Shown here one piece after another: positions 1-6,725 of a stretch of DNA of 11,670 nt (its first letter is position 1; each line of letters begins with the position of its first letter). Origin of the DNA: CAYWPG01 sp964460035. Lineage in GTDB: Bacteria > Pseudomonadota > Gammaproteobacteria > Nitrococcales > AK92. The position numbers were made by a program, and so were the translations under genes. The notes beneath the pieces are model-generated. The model was not told the origin of the DNA. It was given only the letters and a program-made list of their open reading frames with translations, and made no database searches. The stretch is taken from contig CAYWPG010000058.1 in assembly GCA_964460035.1 (NCBI GenBank), forward strand, positions 1 to 11,670, given 5' to 3'.

Positions 1-1191
1 CCGCGCACCTCGCCAATAATCTCCGCCAGCTTCTCAGCCATGCCCCGCATGGCGGTTTGGAGTTGACCGATTTCGTCTCGGCTCCGCGTCTCGATGCGCA
101 CCGTCAAGTCACCGTTCGCGAGCCGATTGGAGGCAGCCACCGCACCGGCCAGCGGCTGCGCGACCATCCGATTCAGCATGGCGTAGACAATGGCCGAGAT
201 CAGCAGCACCGAGACCACTCCGATCAGAATCGCCTGGGTTCGGAGCATGACCACAGGCTTGAGCACCTTAGCGATGGGCAGGGATACCATCAGCGACCAG
301 GGGAGGTACCCGTCTTTCCGATCGTAACGGGTTGGTACGATCGGTACGCGTCGCCGTTGAACCGGCTATCCGGTTCGATCCGCTGCAGCTGTTCGCCTCC
401 CTTTACAGCGGCGCGCACCTGATCGAGGAAAGCCGATGCGGCGAACTCGCGCCCCGTCAGCGAGGCATCGGGATCGGCCACGTACCGGCTGGTGTTGGAC
501 AACAACGTGACATAGCCAATGCCTAGCGGCTTTACTTTCTCGAGCTGTTCCTGCAGGTCCGACAGAGCGATGTCCACCCCTGCCGCACCGATAAACCGCC
601 CCTGATCGTGAATCGGCACGACCAGGCTGGTGACCCATACGTCCCGGCCCGCAAGCGGGTATACGTATGGCTCCAACACAACTTCCCGGCCGGTGCGCTT
701 CGCGATCTGGTAGTAATCGCCAGCCCCTTCGACGTCGTAGTTGATCAACTGCTCCATTCGAATTTCGCCGCTGCCGCGGTTCCAGTACGGGATGAAACGG
801 CCGCTGTGATCATGTCCCGGCGCCCCCTGTAATCGGCGTCGCGCCCGTCGAATGCGTTCGGCTCCCACGCCGTCCACACGCCGATCAGGTCCTGCTGATC
901 GTTCATCACCTGCCGCAGAATGGCGTTCGCCGCTTCCCGGCTCGCTAGTCCGGTGCGTTGCAGCCCTTGCAGAGCGTTTGCCAACGCGCGAGCGGTATCT
1001 ATGGCTCTTTCCAGATGAACCTGGGCCTCGCTGCTGCTCTTTTGCGCAGCCTCGTCCACCAGTGCAAATGCCGTCCGCGTCTGCAGGTCGCTTGCGCGAA
1101 CGACCACCAGTGTTACCGTCGCGGCAAAGCCAAGCGCGGCTGCAATGAGCACGACGACAAGCATCTTGAAGCGAATGCTCGATAGCGGCAT
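1..1191 (-). CDS. Methyl-accepting chemotaxis protein with double-Cache sensor, partial, two frameshifts
   Basis: N-terminal part of a transmembrane chemoreceptor running off the left edge. The ATG at 1191 gives a short cytoplasmic start and a membrane segment at about residues 10-31. A periplasmic dCache-type domain follows, with WEPNAFDG, GRFIPYW, LEPYVYPLAG and GAAGVDI. A second membrane segment (about 245-180) leads into a HAMP domain (NRLANGDLTVRIETRSRDE) and the start of the signalling helices at the edge. The frame changes twice. At the C5 run 823-827 the first frame loses homology after DADYRG and the next frame continues APGHDHSGRF. At the G4 run 300-303 IGKTGTS continues as PWSLMVSLPIAKV. 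Adding one base to each run restores a single reading frame, which points to sequencing error, although a decaying gene gives the same picture. No Shine-Dalgarno is visible before the ATG. The family is certain; its ligand is not known. Confidence 0.85.
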
Positions 1192-1465
1192 GAAGTGTCA
1201 CACCCGAGTTAGGTTAAGGTTGCAACAGGCACGGCAGGATCGGCGCAAACGGCGCATCGCAGCCGCCACTTACTGGAGCCGCTTAGCAGCCGTGGGCTTC
1301 TCCCGCTTTTGTTCTCAAACGAAACTCATGGCGCAGGCGCGCCGATCACTGTCGAACGACGGTGCACTGGAATGCGATGGATTCGGATTGGCCTAGGCAG
1401 TCGAGGGAGCCGGCAAGCCAGCTCCCTATGCAACATTGGCCGGCAGCGTAATAGGCTACGCTCCC
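1192..1465. other. Intergenic gap between cheW and the dCache receptor
   Basis: This 274-base stretch lies after the cheW stop and before the receptor that starts at 1191. It should hold that receptor's promoter, but I found no convincing sigma-70 or sigma-28 boxes. The only structure noted is the hairpin at 1404-1427, reported separately. Short open frames here have no recognisable protein character. Confidence 0.5.
1404..1427 (-). terminator. Possible terminator hairpin after cheW
   Basis: AGGGAGC (1404-1410) pairs with GCTCCCT (1421-1427). After one mismatch two more GG/CC pairs can form, leaving a CAAG loop. It lies about 40 bases past the cheW stop, where a terminator is expected. No T-run follows on either strand, so it is not a typical intrinsic terminator. 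It may be a weak terminator, an mRNA 3' end stabiliser, or chance. Confidence 0.3.
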
Positions 1466-1993
1466 TTACTCATCATCCACTTCTCGGTTCGCCAGCTCGC
1501 ACAGCATTGCCATCTCGTCGACTGCCAGCACTTTGTCGATGTTGAGCAAGATCACGAAACGCCCGTCCACCTTGCCCATGCCGGCGATAAAGTCGGCGCG
1601 TATCTTCGCGCCGAAGTTAGGCGGCGGCTGGGTGTCCGAACTGGCCAGCTCGAGAACTTCGGACACCGCATCCACCACTACGCCCAGTTCTTGCTGCTGT
1701 CCCTCATGCATCGCTTCGACGATCACGATGCAGGTACGCCGGTGTATCTCGCTGGGATCGCGGCCAAAACGTGCGTTGAGGTCGATGACCGGCACCACCG
1801 TGCCACGAAGGTTGATGACCCCTTTGACGAAGCGCGGCATCATCGGCACCGTGGTCACGTTGCCGTACTCGATGATCTCCCGGACCCGCTGAATCCCGAT
1901 AGCGAACATCTCCTCGCCTAAGGAGAACGTCAGGTACTGGGGGCTATCGACATCGGCAGCGCTTACCTGCTCGCTCGTCGTCAAGTTACCCAT
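1466..1993 (-). CDS. cheW: CheW chemotaxis coupling protein
   Basis: CheW is a cytoplasmic adaptor that links chemoreceptors to the CheA kinase in signalling arrays. The 175-residue protein is almost entirely one CheW domain. It opens with YLTFSLGEEMFAIGI (20-34), and VREIIEY (38-43) lies in the expected place. The conserved VKGVINLRGTVVPVIDL is at 56-72, with the NLRG arginine at 63. GVVVDAVSEVL (104-114) and the closing FVILLNIDKVL (146-156) follow. The length is normal, with a 15-residue variable N-terminus. The ATG at 1993 has a good Shine-Dalgarno six bases upstream. The gene follows the receptor at 2003-3631 after only nine bases, so this CheW probably couples that receptor. No cheA, cheY, cheR or cheB is in the window, so it may be an extra CheW of a larger chemosensory set. 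Confidence 0.95.
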   Translation of the reverse strand: MGNLTTSEQVSAADVDSPQYLTFSLGEEMFAIGIQRVREIIEYGNVTTVPMMPRFVKGVINLRGTVVPVIDLNARFGRDPSEIHRRTCIVIVEAMHEGQQQELGVVVDAVSEVLELASSDTQPPPNFGAKIRADFIAGMGKVDGRFVILLNIDKVLAVDEMAMLCELANREVDDE

Positions 1994-1999
1994 GGTTCA

Positions 2000-2005
2000 C
2001 TCCTA
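2000..2005 (-). promoter_or_regulatory. cheW Shine-Dalgarno containing the upstream stop codon
   Basis: On the minus strand TAGGAG ends six bases before the cheW ATG. Its TAG is the stop codon of the upstream receptor, so ribosomes finishing the receptor stop on the cheW ribosome site. This fits coupled, roughly matched synthesis of receptor and adaptor. Confidence 0.75.
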
Positions 2006-3631
2006 GAAGCGCACGAATTTGCTTTCATCGGGGGGAGCAGCCTTGAGTGCGCGCACAGGCTCCGGGTTTTCCGGCGCTGCGGATTCCTCGCTCTTATTGG
2101 CGGTAGCCCCCTTGGGCTGCTGCTTAGCCGCCTCGGTGTGCAGCTTGAAGAACTCCATCAGTTTCTGGAGCTGATGGGCTTGCGCGCTCATCTCCTCCGC
2201 CGTCGCCGACAACTCCTCGGAAGCGGAAGCGTTCTGCTGGGTGATCTCGTTGAGCTGCGTCATCGCGTCGTTGATCTGATCGGCGCCGGCCGATTGCTCA
2301 TTGGAGCCGGCCGCGATCTCTTGCACCAAATCTGCCGCCTTTCTGATGGAGGGAACGATACGCGACAGCACCCGCCCGGCATTCTCCGCCAGTTCCACCG
2401 AGGAGCTGGCCACCGCACCGATCTCCTGCGCCGCCGCCTGGCTGCGCTCGGCGAGCTTGCGCACCTCAGCGGCCACCACCGCAAACCCCCGCCCCTGATC
2501 GCCCGCGCGCGCCGCCTCGATCGCCGCGTTCAGCGCCAACAAATTAGTCTGGTAGGCAATGTCGTCAATGATCGAGATCTTCTCGGCGATATTCTTCATA
2601 GCGGTTACGGTCTTCTCGACCGCTTCGCCGCCTTCCATAGCCTCCTTGGCAGCCGTGGTAGCGATTTCGTCGGTAAGCTTGGCGTTTTCCGCATTGTGGC
2701 GAATGGAGGCGGTCATTTGCTCGATGGATGTCGAGGTCTCCTCCACGCTCGCGGCCTGCTCGCTGGCGGCTTGGGAAAGCGACTGGCTGGTCGCGCTGAC
2801 CTCCTCGGAAGCGGCGCTAAGATGGTTCGCGCTGGCTTGCACCTCGGAGATGATCTGCACGAGCCGTTCAATCATCGCCTTCATAGAAGCCAGCAGCCGC
2901 CCGGTTTCATCCTTGCTGACCACGTCTATATGGACGGTCAGGTCGCCCGCGGCCAGCGCTTCCGCTACCTCGCCGGCTTGCGCCACGGGCCGGGTGATGC
3001 TTCGCGTGGTCACGAAGGCGATCGCCACCGCAGCCAGCACTGCCGCGGCGCCCAGCGTGAGAATCAGCCGCAAGGCAGAGGCGACGTGCCCAGCGATAGC
3101 CTCTGCCCCCTCCTCCATCATTCTTCCCTGGAAATCAGACAGCGCGGCGATGGCCTGCAGCACCGCCTGGTTAAGCGGCCGCACATCCCGGAGCAGGTAC
3201 TGCGTGGCTGCCTCGCGATCCGTCCTGCCTAGCTCGATTACCCGGTCAATGCCCTCGGCGAATCGAGCACGCGTTTCGGCCACCTGGTTCAACAGCCCCC
3301 TGCCCTCGGCCGAGCGGATTATCGGGTCGAGCTCGGCGAGCACTGCGGCGATGCGCTCACGGGCGTCGAGGATGCGCTGATGTTCCGCTTGCTGCAGGAA
3401 ACTATCGTTCGTCAGCAGATAGTTGCGGATGGCGCGGGAGATCAGCCCCATCTCGTCGTCGATTTCGTTGGCCAGAACCGTCTTGGGCCAGCGATCATCC
3501 ACGACCAGATCCGACACGGACTTGATCACTTGAATCTGACGCAAGCCGGTGAGGCCAATCATGGCCATCAATACCAGCACCACGGCGTAGCCCAGTGCCA
3601 GCCTGACTCCTATGCGCATATTGGTGAACAC
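2003..3631 (-). CDS. Methyl-accepting chemotaxis protein (HAMP plus signalling domain)
   Basis: Full-length chemoreceptor of 542 residues from a GTG start. An N-terminal membrane segment (about 11-29) precedes a helical periplasmic domain of about 155 residues, resembling the four-helix-bundle ligand domain. A second membrane segment lies at about 187-208, then HAMP (about 208-262, with AGDLTVHIDVVSKDE). The signalling hairpin tip is unmistakable: IDDIAYQTNLLALNAAIEAA and GRGFAVVAAEVRKLAERS at about 355-397. The frame is open to an ATG at 3727, but the extra 32 residues are poor in receptor character. GTG at 3631 gives VFTNMRIGVRLALGY, like many receptors of this class, and has GAGG five bases upstream. 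ATG 3619 is a further option. The C-terminus ends in FVRF and shows no NWETF-type pentapeptide for CheR/CheB docking. The ligand is unknown. Confidence 0.93.
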   Translation of the reverse strand: MFTNMRIGVRLALGYAVVLVLMAMIGLTGLRQIQVIKSVSDLVVDDRWPKTVLANEIDDEMGLISRAIRNYLLTNDSFLQQAEHQRILDARERIAAVLAELDPIIRSAEGRGLLNQVAETRARFAEGIDRVIELGRTDREAATQYLLRDVRPLNQAVLQAIAALSDFQGRMMEEGAEAIAGHVASALRLILTLGAAAVLAAVAIAFVTTRSITRPVAQAGEVAEALAAGDLTVHIDVVSKDETGRLLASMKAMIERLVQIISEVQASANHLSAASEEVSATSQSLSQAASEQAASVEETSTSIEQMTASIRHNAENAKLTDEIATTAAKEAMEGGEAVEKTVTAMKNIAEKISIIDDIAYQTNLLALNAAIEAARAGDQGRGFAVVAAEVRKLAERSQAAAQEIGAVASSSVELAENAGRVLSRIVPSIRKAADLVQEIAAGSNEQSAGADQINDAMTQLNEITQQNASASEELSATAEEMSAQAHQLQKLMEFFKLHTEAAKQQPKGATANKSEESAAPENPEPVRALKAAPPDESKFVRF

Positions 3632-3636
3632 GACAA

Positions 3637-3640
3637 CCTC
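3637..3640 (-). promoter_or_regulatory. Ribosome site supporting the GTG start of the receptor
   Basis: GAGG on the minus strand lies five bases before the GTG at 3631, whereas nothing comparable precedes the ATG at 3619. This is the main reason for choosing GTG. The match is short, so support is moderate. Confidence 0.5.
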
Positions 3641-3968
3641 GACTAACTGCGGGTGACTGCTGCAGCCCCCGCTAGGGTTGGGGACTGTCGGACAACAAAG
3701 AGCGTCGACCGACTCCGCTAACCGCATGATTCAGACAGCCCACTGGCATAAGCTCCTGCGTGGCCAAGGGGATTGAAGCCGCGCATGCTTGGATGCGCAG
3801 GTGGCAGTCTGTCGTACGCCTCGGCGCCCGCCGAGGGCAAGAGCCGGATGCAGCTCCTATTGAACTGCCCATTGCACTGGGCGGTCGCCACGACGCGCGG
3901 CTGGCACGAGGAAGGACCAGCCGCGCGTGACACGCTTCGCCCCGTACGCAACTGCGGAGATCAGTCGA

Positions 3969-3982
3969 CGCAAAATTTTGCG
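3969..3982. repeat. 14-base perfect palindrome CGCAAAATTTTGCG
   Basis: CGCAAAATTTTGCG is identical to its reverse complement. Its AT-rich core contrasts with the GC-rich surroundings, and it lies in the gap upstream of the receptor-cheW pair. It could be a binding site for a dimeric regulator. It is about 340 bases from the receptor start, with no promoter recognised between, so any role is inference. Confidence 0.4.
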
Positions 3983-4156
3983 GCAGCCATAGCTACCGGC
4001 TGATAATCCTATTGTGGCCAGTACAGCCAGGAACAACATCAGCGTCTACTTATTTATGGATCAGAGTACAGGCAGGCCCACTAGGAGAATTCCTATAACC
4101 GGTGGCGAGAGCAGAGCCCGCCCTGGTGCTTGCTCACAGCCGCTAGCAAGACAAGA

Positions 4157-5083
4157 CTATAGCGCTCTCGGGGGAGAAGGTTCCGCGGCAGTAACGATAC
4201 GATCGCGGCCGCTTGCCTTCGCCGCCAACATCGCATGATCGGCGTCCCGCAACAGCGTTTCCAGCTCTGCGCTACCGTCATGGCTGGCGGCAATGCCAAA
4301 GCTGCACGTGCAGTACAGGTTCCCGCCCTCGTAGCGAATGGGGGCGGAATTGATCGCCAGCCGTATGCTCTCGCCAACGGCCTGCGCGTGCGATTGCGTG
4401 GCTTGGGGGAGCATCAGGCCGAACTCCTCGCCGCCAAGGCGAGCGAGCAGATCATCGCTGCGCGCCAACGGCTTGACGCGCTCGGCCAGTACCTGCAGCA
4501 CATGGTCGCCTACCGCGTGGCCAAGGCTGTCGTTGATCCGCTTGAAGTTGTCCACATCGAACATGATGATAGCCACCGGCGAGCGCTGTCGGCGGGCCTG
4601 CGCCAGGGCGTCGGCGCCCCATTCGAAAAAGGCGCGCCGGTTCATCAATCCTGTCAGAGCATCGGTATAGGCAAGCGTATGCGCTTGGTGCATAGCCGCG
4701 GTAAGTTCCTGCTCTATGCGTTTGCGCTCGGTAATGTCCGTGGCGATCTCCAGCCTGACCAGGCGCCCGTCCGACCAGGTAATCGCCTGATCGCGGCATT
4801 GGTACCACCGGCCCGTGACCGTATTCTGAAACTCCCAAATGTAAGGCGGGTTAGGTTTGCCGTCGCTGCCCAACAGCTTATCGTTGTTACAGAAGCTGCA
4901 AGGCCCCTGCTGATCCTGTTGCAGCACTTCCCAACAGCGGCGGCCGCGACCTGGGTTTCCCCAATGCTGCCGCCCGTAGGCGTTGAGATACAGCAGCTCG
5001 TGCGTCTGCATGTCCGCAACGTAGACCAAGGCGTCGAGCCGATCCAGAATCGTCGCCAGATTCCGGTATTCTTCGCCGCTCAT
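4157..5083 (-). CDS. PAS-GGDEF diguanylate cyclase
   Basis: Predicted soluble enzyme that makes cyclic di-GMP from two GTP. The 308-residue protein has no membrane segment. Residues about 5-120 form a PAS domain ending in the typical EIATDITERKR linker. It carries cysteines at 50, 62, 65 and 96 in the pattern CW...PCSFC...WYQC, which may bind a metal or respond to redox state (inference). The GGDEF domain begins at DALTGLMNRR (141-149). The metal-binding FDVDNFKRINDSLGH motif follows at about 174-188. The catalytic motif is an intact GGEEF at 217-221. An RSDD inhibitory site sits five residues before it (208-211), so product inhibition is expected. The ATG overlaps the stop of the upstream kinase by four bases (ATGA), implying translational coupling, and no separate strong ribosome site is visible. 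Confidence 0.93.
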   Translation of the reverse strand: MSGEEYRNLATILDRLDALVYVADMQTHELLYLNAYGRQHWGNPGRGRRCWEVLQQDQQGPCSFCNNDKLLGSDGKPNPPYIWEFQNTVTGRWYQCRDQAITWSDGRLVRLEIATDITERKRIEQELTAAMHQAHTLAYTDALTGLMNRRAFFEWGADALAQARRQRSPVAIIMFDVDNFKRINDSLGHAVGDHVLQVLAERVKPLARSDDLLARLGGEEFGLMLPQATQSHAQAVGESIRLAINSAPIRYEGGNLYCTCSFGIAASHDGSAELETLLRDADHAMLAAKASGRDRIVTAAEPSPPRAL

Positions 5084-6717
5084 CGGCAGTTCTGCATCAT
5101 GGTGGGGGGTTCCGCGCTGGCGCCTTGAAGATCGTCCGCAGCGTAAATGGCCGCAGCAGGGCTGGTGGCTGCGTGCGGGCTCATGTTGTCCTCGGGCGCA
5201 CCGTGACCATGCAGAGGTATGGTGATCGACACACAGGTGCCCGCGCCACTCTCGCTTCGCACGTCAAAGCGGCCTCCCAGAGCAAGTGTACGCTCGCGCA
5301 TCCCCAGCAGTCCGAAGGTGCGCTGACGCGGCGCCGTGGCATCGAAGCCCTTGCCATCATCGCGCACGCGGAGCCGCACACTGCGGTCATCCGCTACCAG
5401 CCGAATAGCCACACTGCGGGCCTCCGCATGACGCCCGATATTGGTCAAGCTTTCCTGGACGATACGGAACAGGGCGGTGGCCACCGAGTCCGACAGGGGG
5501 ACCTGCCCCAAGCTCAGTTCCAGCTCCACTTTCAGGCCGCTGCAAACGCGAAACCCGTCCACCAGCCATTCCACCGCGGCCTCCAGTCCCAGATCGTCCA
5601 GCACGGCCGGGCGCAAATGAGACGAGATGCGGCGAACGGTAGCCAAGGCACTGCGGGTATGCTCCAGCATTGCATCTACCTTCGCATCCTGCGGCCCGTT
5701 ATCGCGCGGCAGGTGGCGCTGCAGCCACTCCAGGCCCATGTGGACGCCTGATAACAGTTGACCGAGTTCATCATGCAGCTCGCGCGCGATATGCGCCCGT
5801 TCCTCTTCTCGCACCTGCTGCAGAAAAGCGGACAGTTCCTGCAGCTGGCGCCTTGACGACTCCAGCGCTTCCTCGGCCCGTTTGCGTTCGCTCCTGTCCT
5901 GGAACGCTTCCACATAAAGCACTTGACCGTGCACGGCAACCCGTGTCGCCACGTAGGACACTGGCAGCAGCGAGCCGTCTTTGCGCACGTATACGTCGTC
6001 TTCGACCCGGCAGCGGTCGCCATCGCGCGTAAGCCCGCGTACCGGACATTCATGGGCAGGATGCGGGGAGCCGTCCGGTTTGAGGTAATGCAGGGTCGCG
6101 TGCGCGGACCGGCCCAGCAGCTCCGCCTCGGTCCAGCCCACCAGGCGCTCGGCTTCGCGATTGACGAAGATTATGCGGTACTCGCCATTGAGCACCATAA
6201 CCCCCTCACCCAGCGCCCCCAATACTTCGCGCAGAAAGCGCTCCTGTTCCTGCAGCGCTTGTAAGGCGGCCCGCTCGCGGCGGCGGGACTCGGCTTCCCG
6301 GATAGCGCGCCGAACCACCGCGGCCAACCGGATTAAATTACTCTTGGGCACGAAGTCGGCAGCGCCCAGCTTGATCAGCGATACCGCCTCCTCTTCCCCT
6401 ATATATCCCGAGACCAGCACCACAGGTATGTCGCGAGGGTCGGAGCAAATCGCGCGAATGACCTCCCGGGCGGACAGTTGAGGCAGGTTGTAGTCGGTGA
6501 TTACCAAATCCCAATCCGCACGCCTCAAGGCCTCGTGAAGCCCGCCCACATCGGTGTGCCGTTCCCAGGCAAACTCCAGCCCCGCCGCACGCAGTTCGGC
6601 AACGAGCAAGGCGGCATCGTCCGCCGAGTCCTCGAGGATCAGCAGGCGTAAGGGTCTATGCGCTTCGGCTGCGTGGCATTGATGAACGTTCGGCATCGGC
6701 GCCGAAGTGCGCTCCAT
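5080..6717 (-). CDS. Receiver-PAS-HisKA_3 sensor histidine kinase (NarL-type kinase core)
   Basis: Soluble 545-residue kinase that starts with a receiver domain. Residues about 22-140 are the receiver: acidic ED at 29-30, phosphoacceptor Asp75 in DLVITDYNLP, VSG at 102-104 and Lys125. A linker coiled coil leads to a PAS domain (about 160-280, ending DRSERKRAEE). The HisKA_3 dimerisation domain has its phosphoacceptor in IARELHDELGQ (His315). The HATPase domain has QESLTNIGRHA (N-box Asn426), DDGKGF (453-458) and FGLLGMRER. A tail of about 40 residues, rich in Ala, Pro and Ser, follows. The receiver probably takes phosphate from another kinase, most simply the membrane kinase encoded just upstream (inference). 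HisKA_3 kinases normally act on LuxR/NarL-type regulators, but none is in this window. The upstream stop is eight bases before the ATG, with AAAGGGG close to the start and AGGAG further up. Confidence 0.93.
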   Translation of the reverse strand: MERTSAPMPNVHQCHAAEAHRPLRLLILEDSADDAALLVAELRAAGLEFAWERHTDVGGLHEALRRADWDLVITDYNLPQLSAREVIRAICSDPRDIPVVLVSGYIGEEEAVSLIKLGAADFVPKSNLIRLAAVVRRAIREAESRRRERAALQALQEQERFLREVLGALGEGVMVLNGEYRIIFVNREAERLVGWTEAELLGRSAHATLHYLKPDGSPHPAHECPVRGLTRDGDRCRVEDDVYVRKDGSLLPVSYVATRVAVHGQVLYVEAFQDRSERKRAEEALESSRRQLQELSAFLQQVREEERAHIARELHDELGQLLSGVHMGLEWLQRHLPRDNGPQDAKVDAMLEHTRSALATVRRISSHLRPAVLDDLGLEAAVEWLVDGFRVCSGLKVELELSLGQVPLSDSVATALFRIVQESLTNIGRHAEARSVAIRLVADDRSVRLRVRDDGKGFDATAPRQRTFGLLGMRERTLALGGRFDVRSESGAGTCVSITIPLHGHGAPEDNMSPHAATSPAAAIYAADDLQGASAEPPTMMQNCR

Positions 6718-6725
6718 GGTCCCCT

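Larger units (their letters stand above)
3632..4156. other. 525-base stretch without a convincing gene
   Basis: This region separates the kinase/cyclase group from the receptor-cheW pair and should hold the promoter for the latter. Several short open frames exist on both strands, the best at 4039-3857 minus with a hydrophobic start. None has a ribosome site, a recognisable domain or a partner. A loose sigma-70-like arrangement on the minus strand (TTGTTC, then TAGGAT near 4010) is too weak to call. A 14-base palindrome lies at 3969-3982. I saw no transposon ends, tRNA or clear terminator after the cyclase gene. Confidence 0.5.

Noticed and set aside
2138..3232. Long plus-strand open frame of 364 codons
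   Set aside because: It lies antisense to a certain chemoreceptor, and its His/Arg/Leu-rich sequence is typical of a shadow frame in GC-rich DNA.
3632..3727. Extended N-terminus of the receptor from ATG 3727
   Set aside because: The 32 extra residues are polar and Cys/Pro-rich ahead of a normal receptor start. The GTG at 3631 has a better-placed ribosome site.
3972..4006. Sigma-28-like flagellar promoter (AAAATTTT and GCTGATAA) on the plus strand
   Set aside because: The spacing between the boxes is about 19 bases instead of about 11, and no plus-strand gene follows.
3857..4039. Minus-strand frame of 60 codons with a hydrophobic start (MLFLAVLATIGLSAG), possibly a small secreted protein
   Set aside because: It has no ribosome site, no recognisable family and Arg-rich sequence after the start, and other frames overlap it. 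Chance is more likely.
4082..4095. Inverted repeat TAGGA-ATTC-TCCTA (minus strand) after the cyclase gene as a terminator
   Set aside because: The stem is only five weak base pairs, with no T-run and about 60 bases past the stop codon.
4235..5128. Plus-strand open frame of 297 codons opposite the diguanylate cyclase
   Set aside because: The opposite strand carries intact PAS and GGEEF motifs. The plus frame has no domain and no ribosome site.
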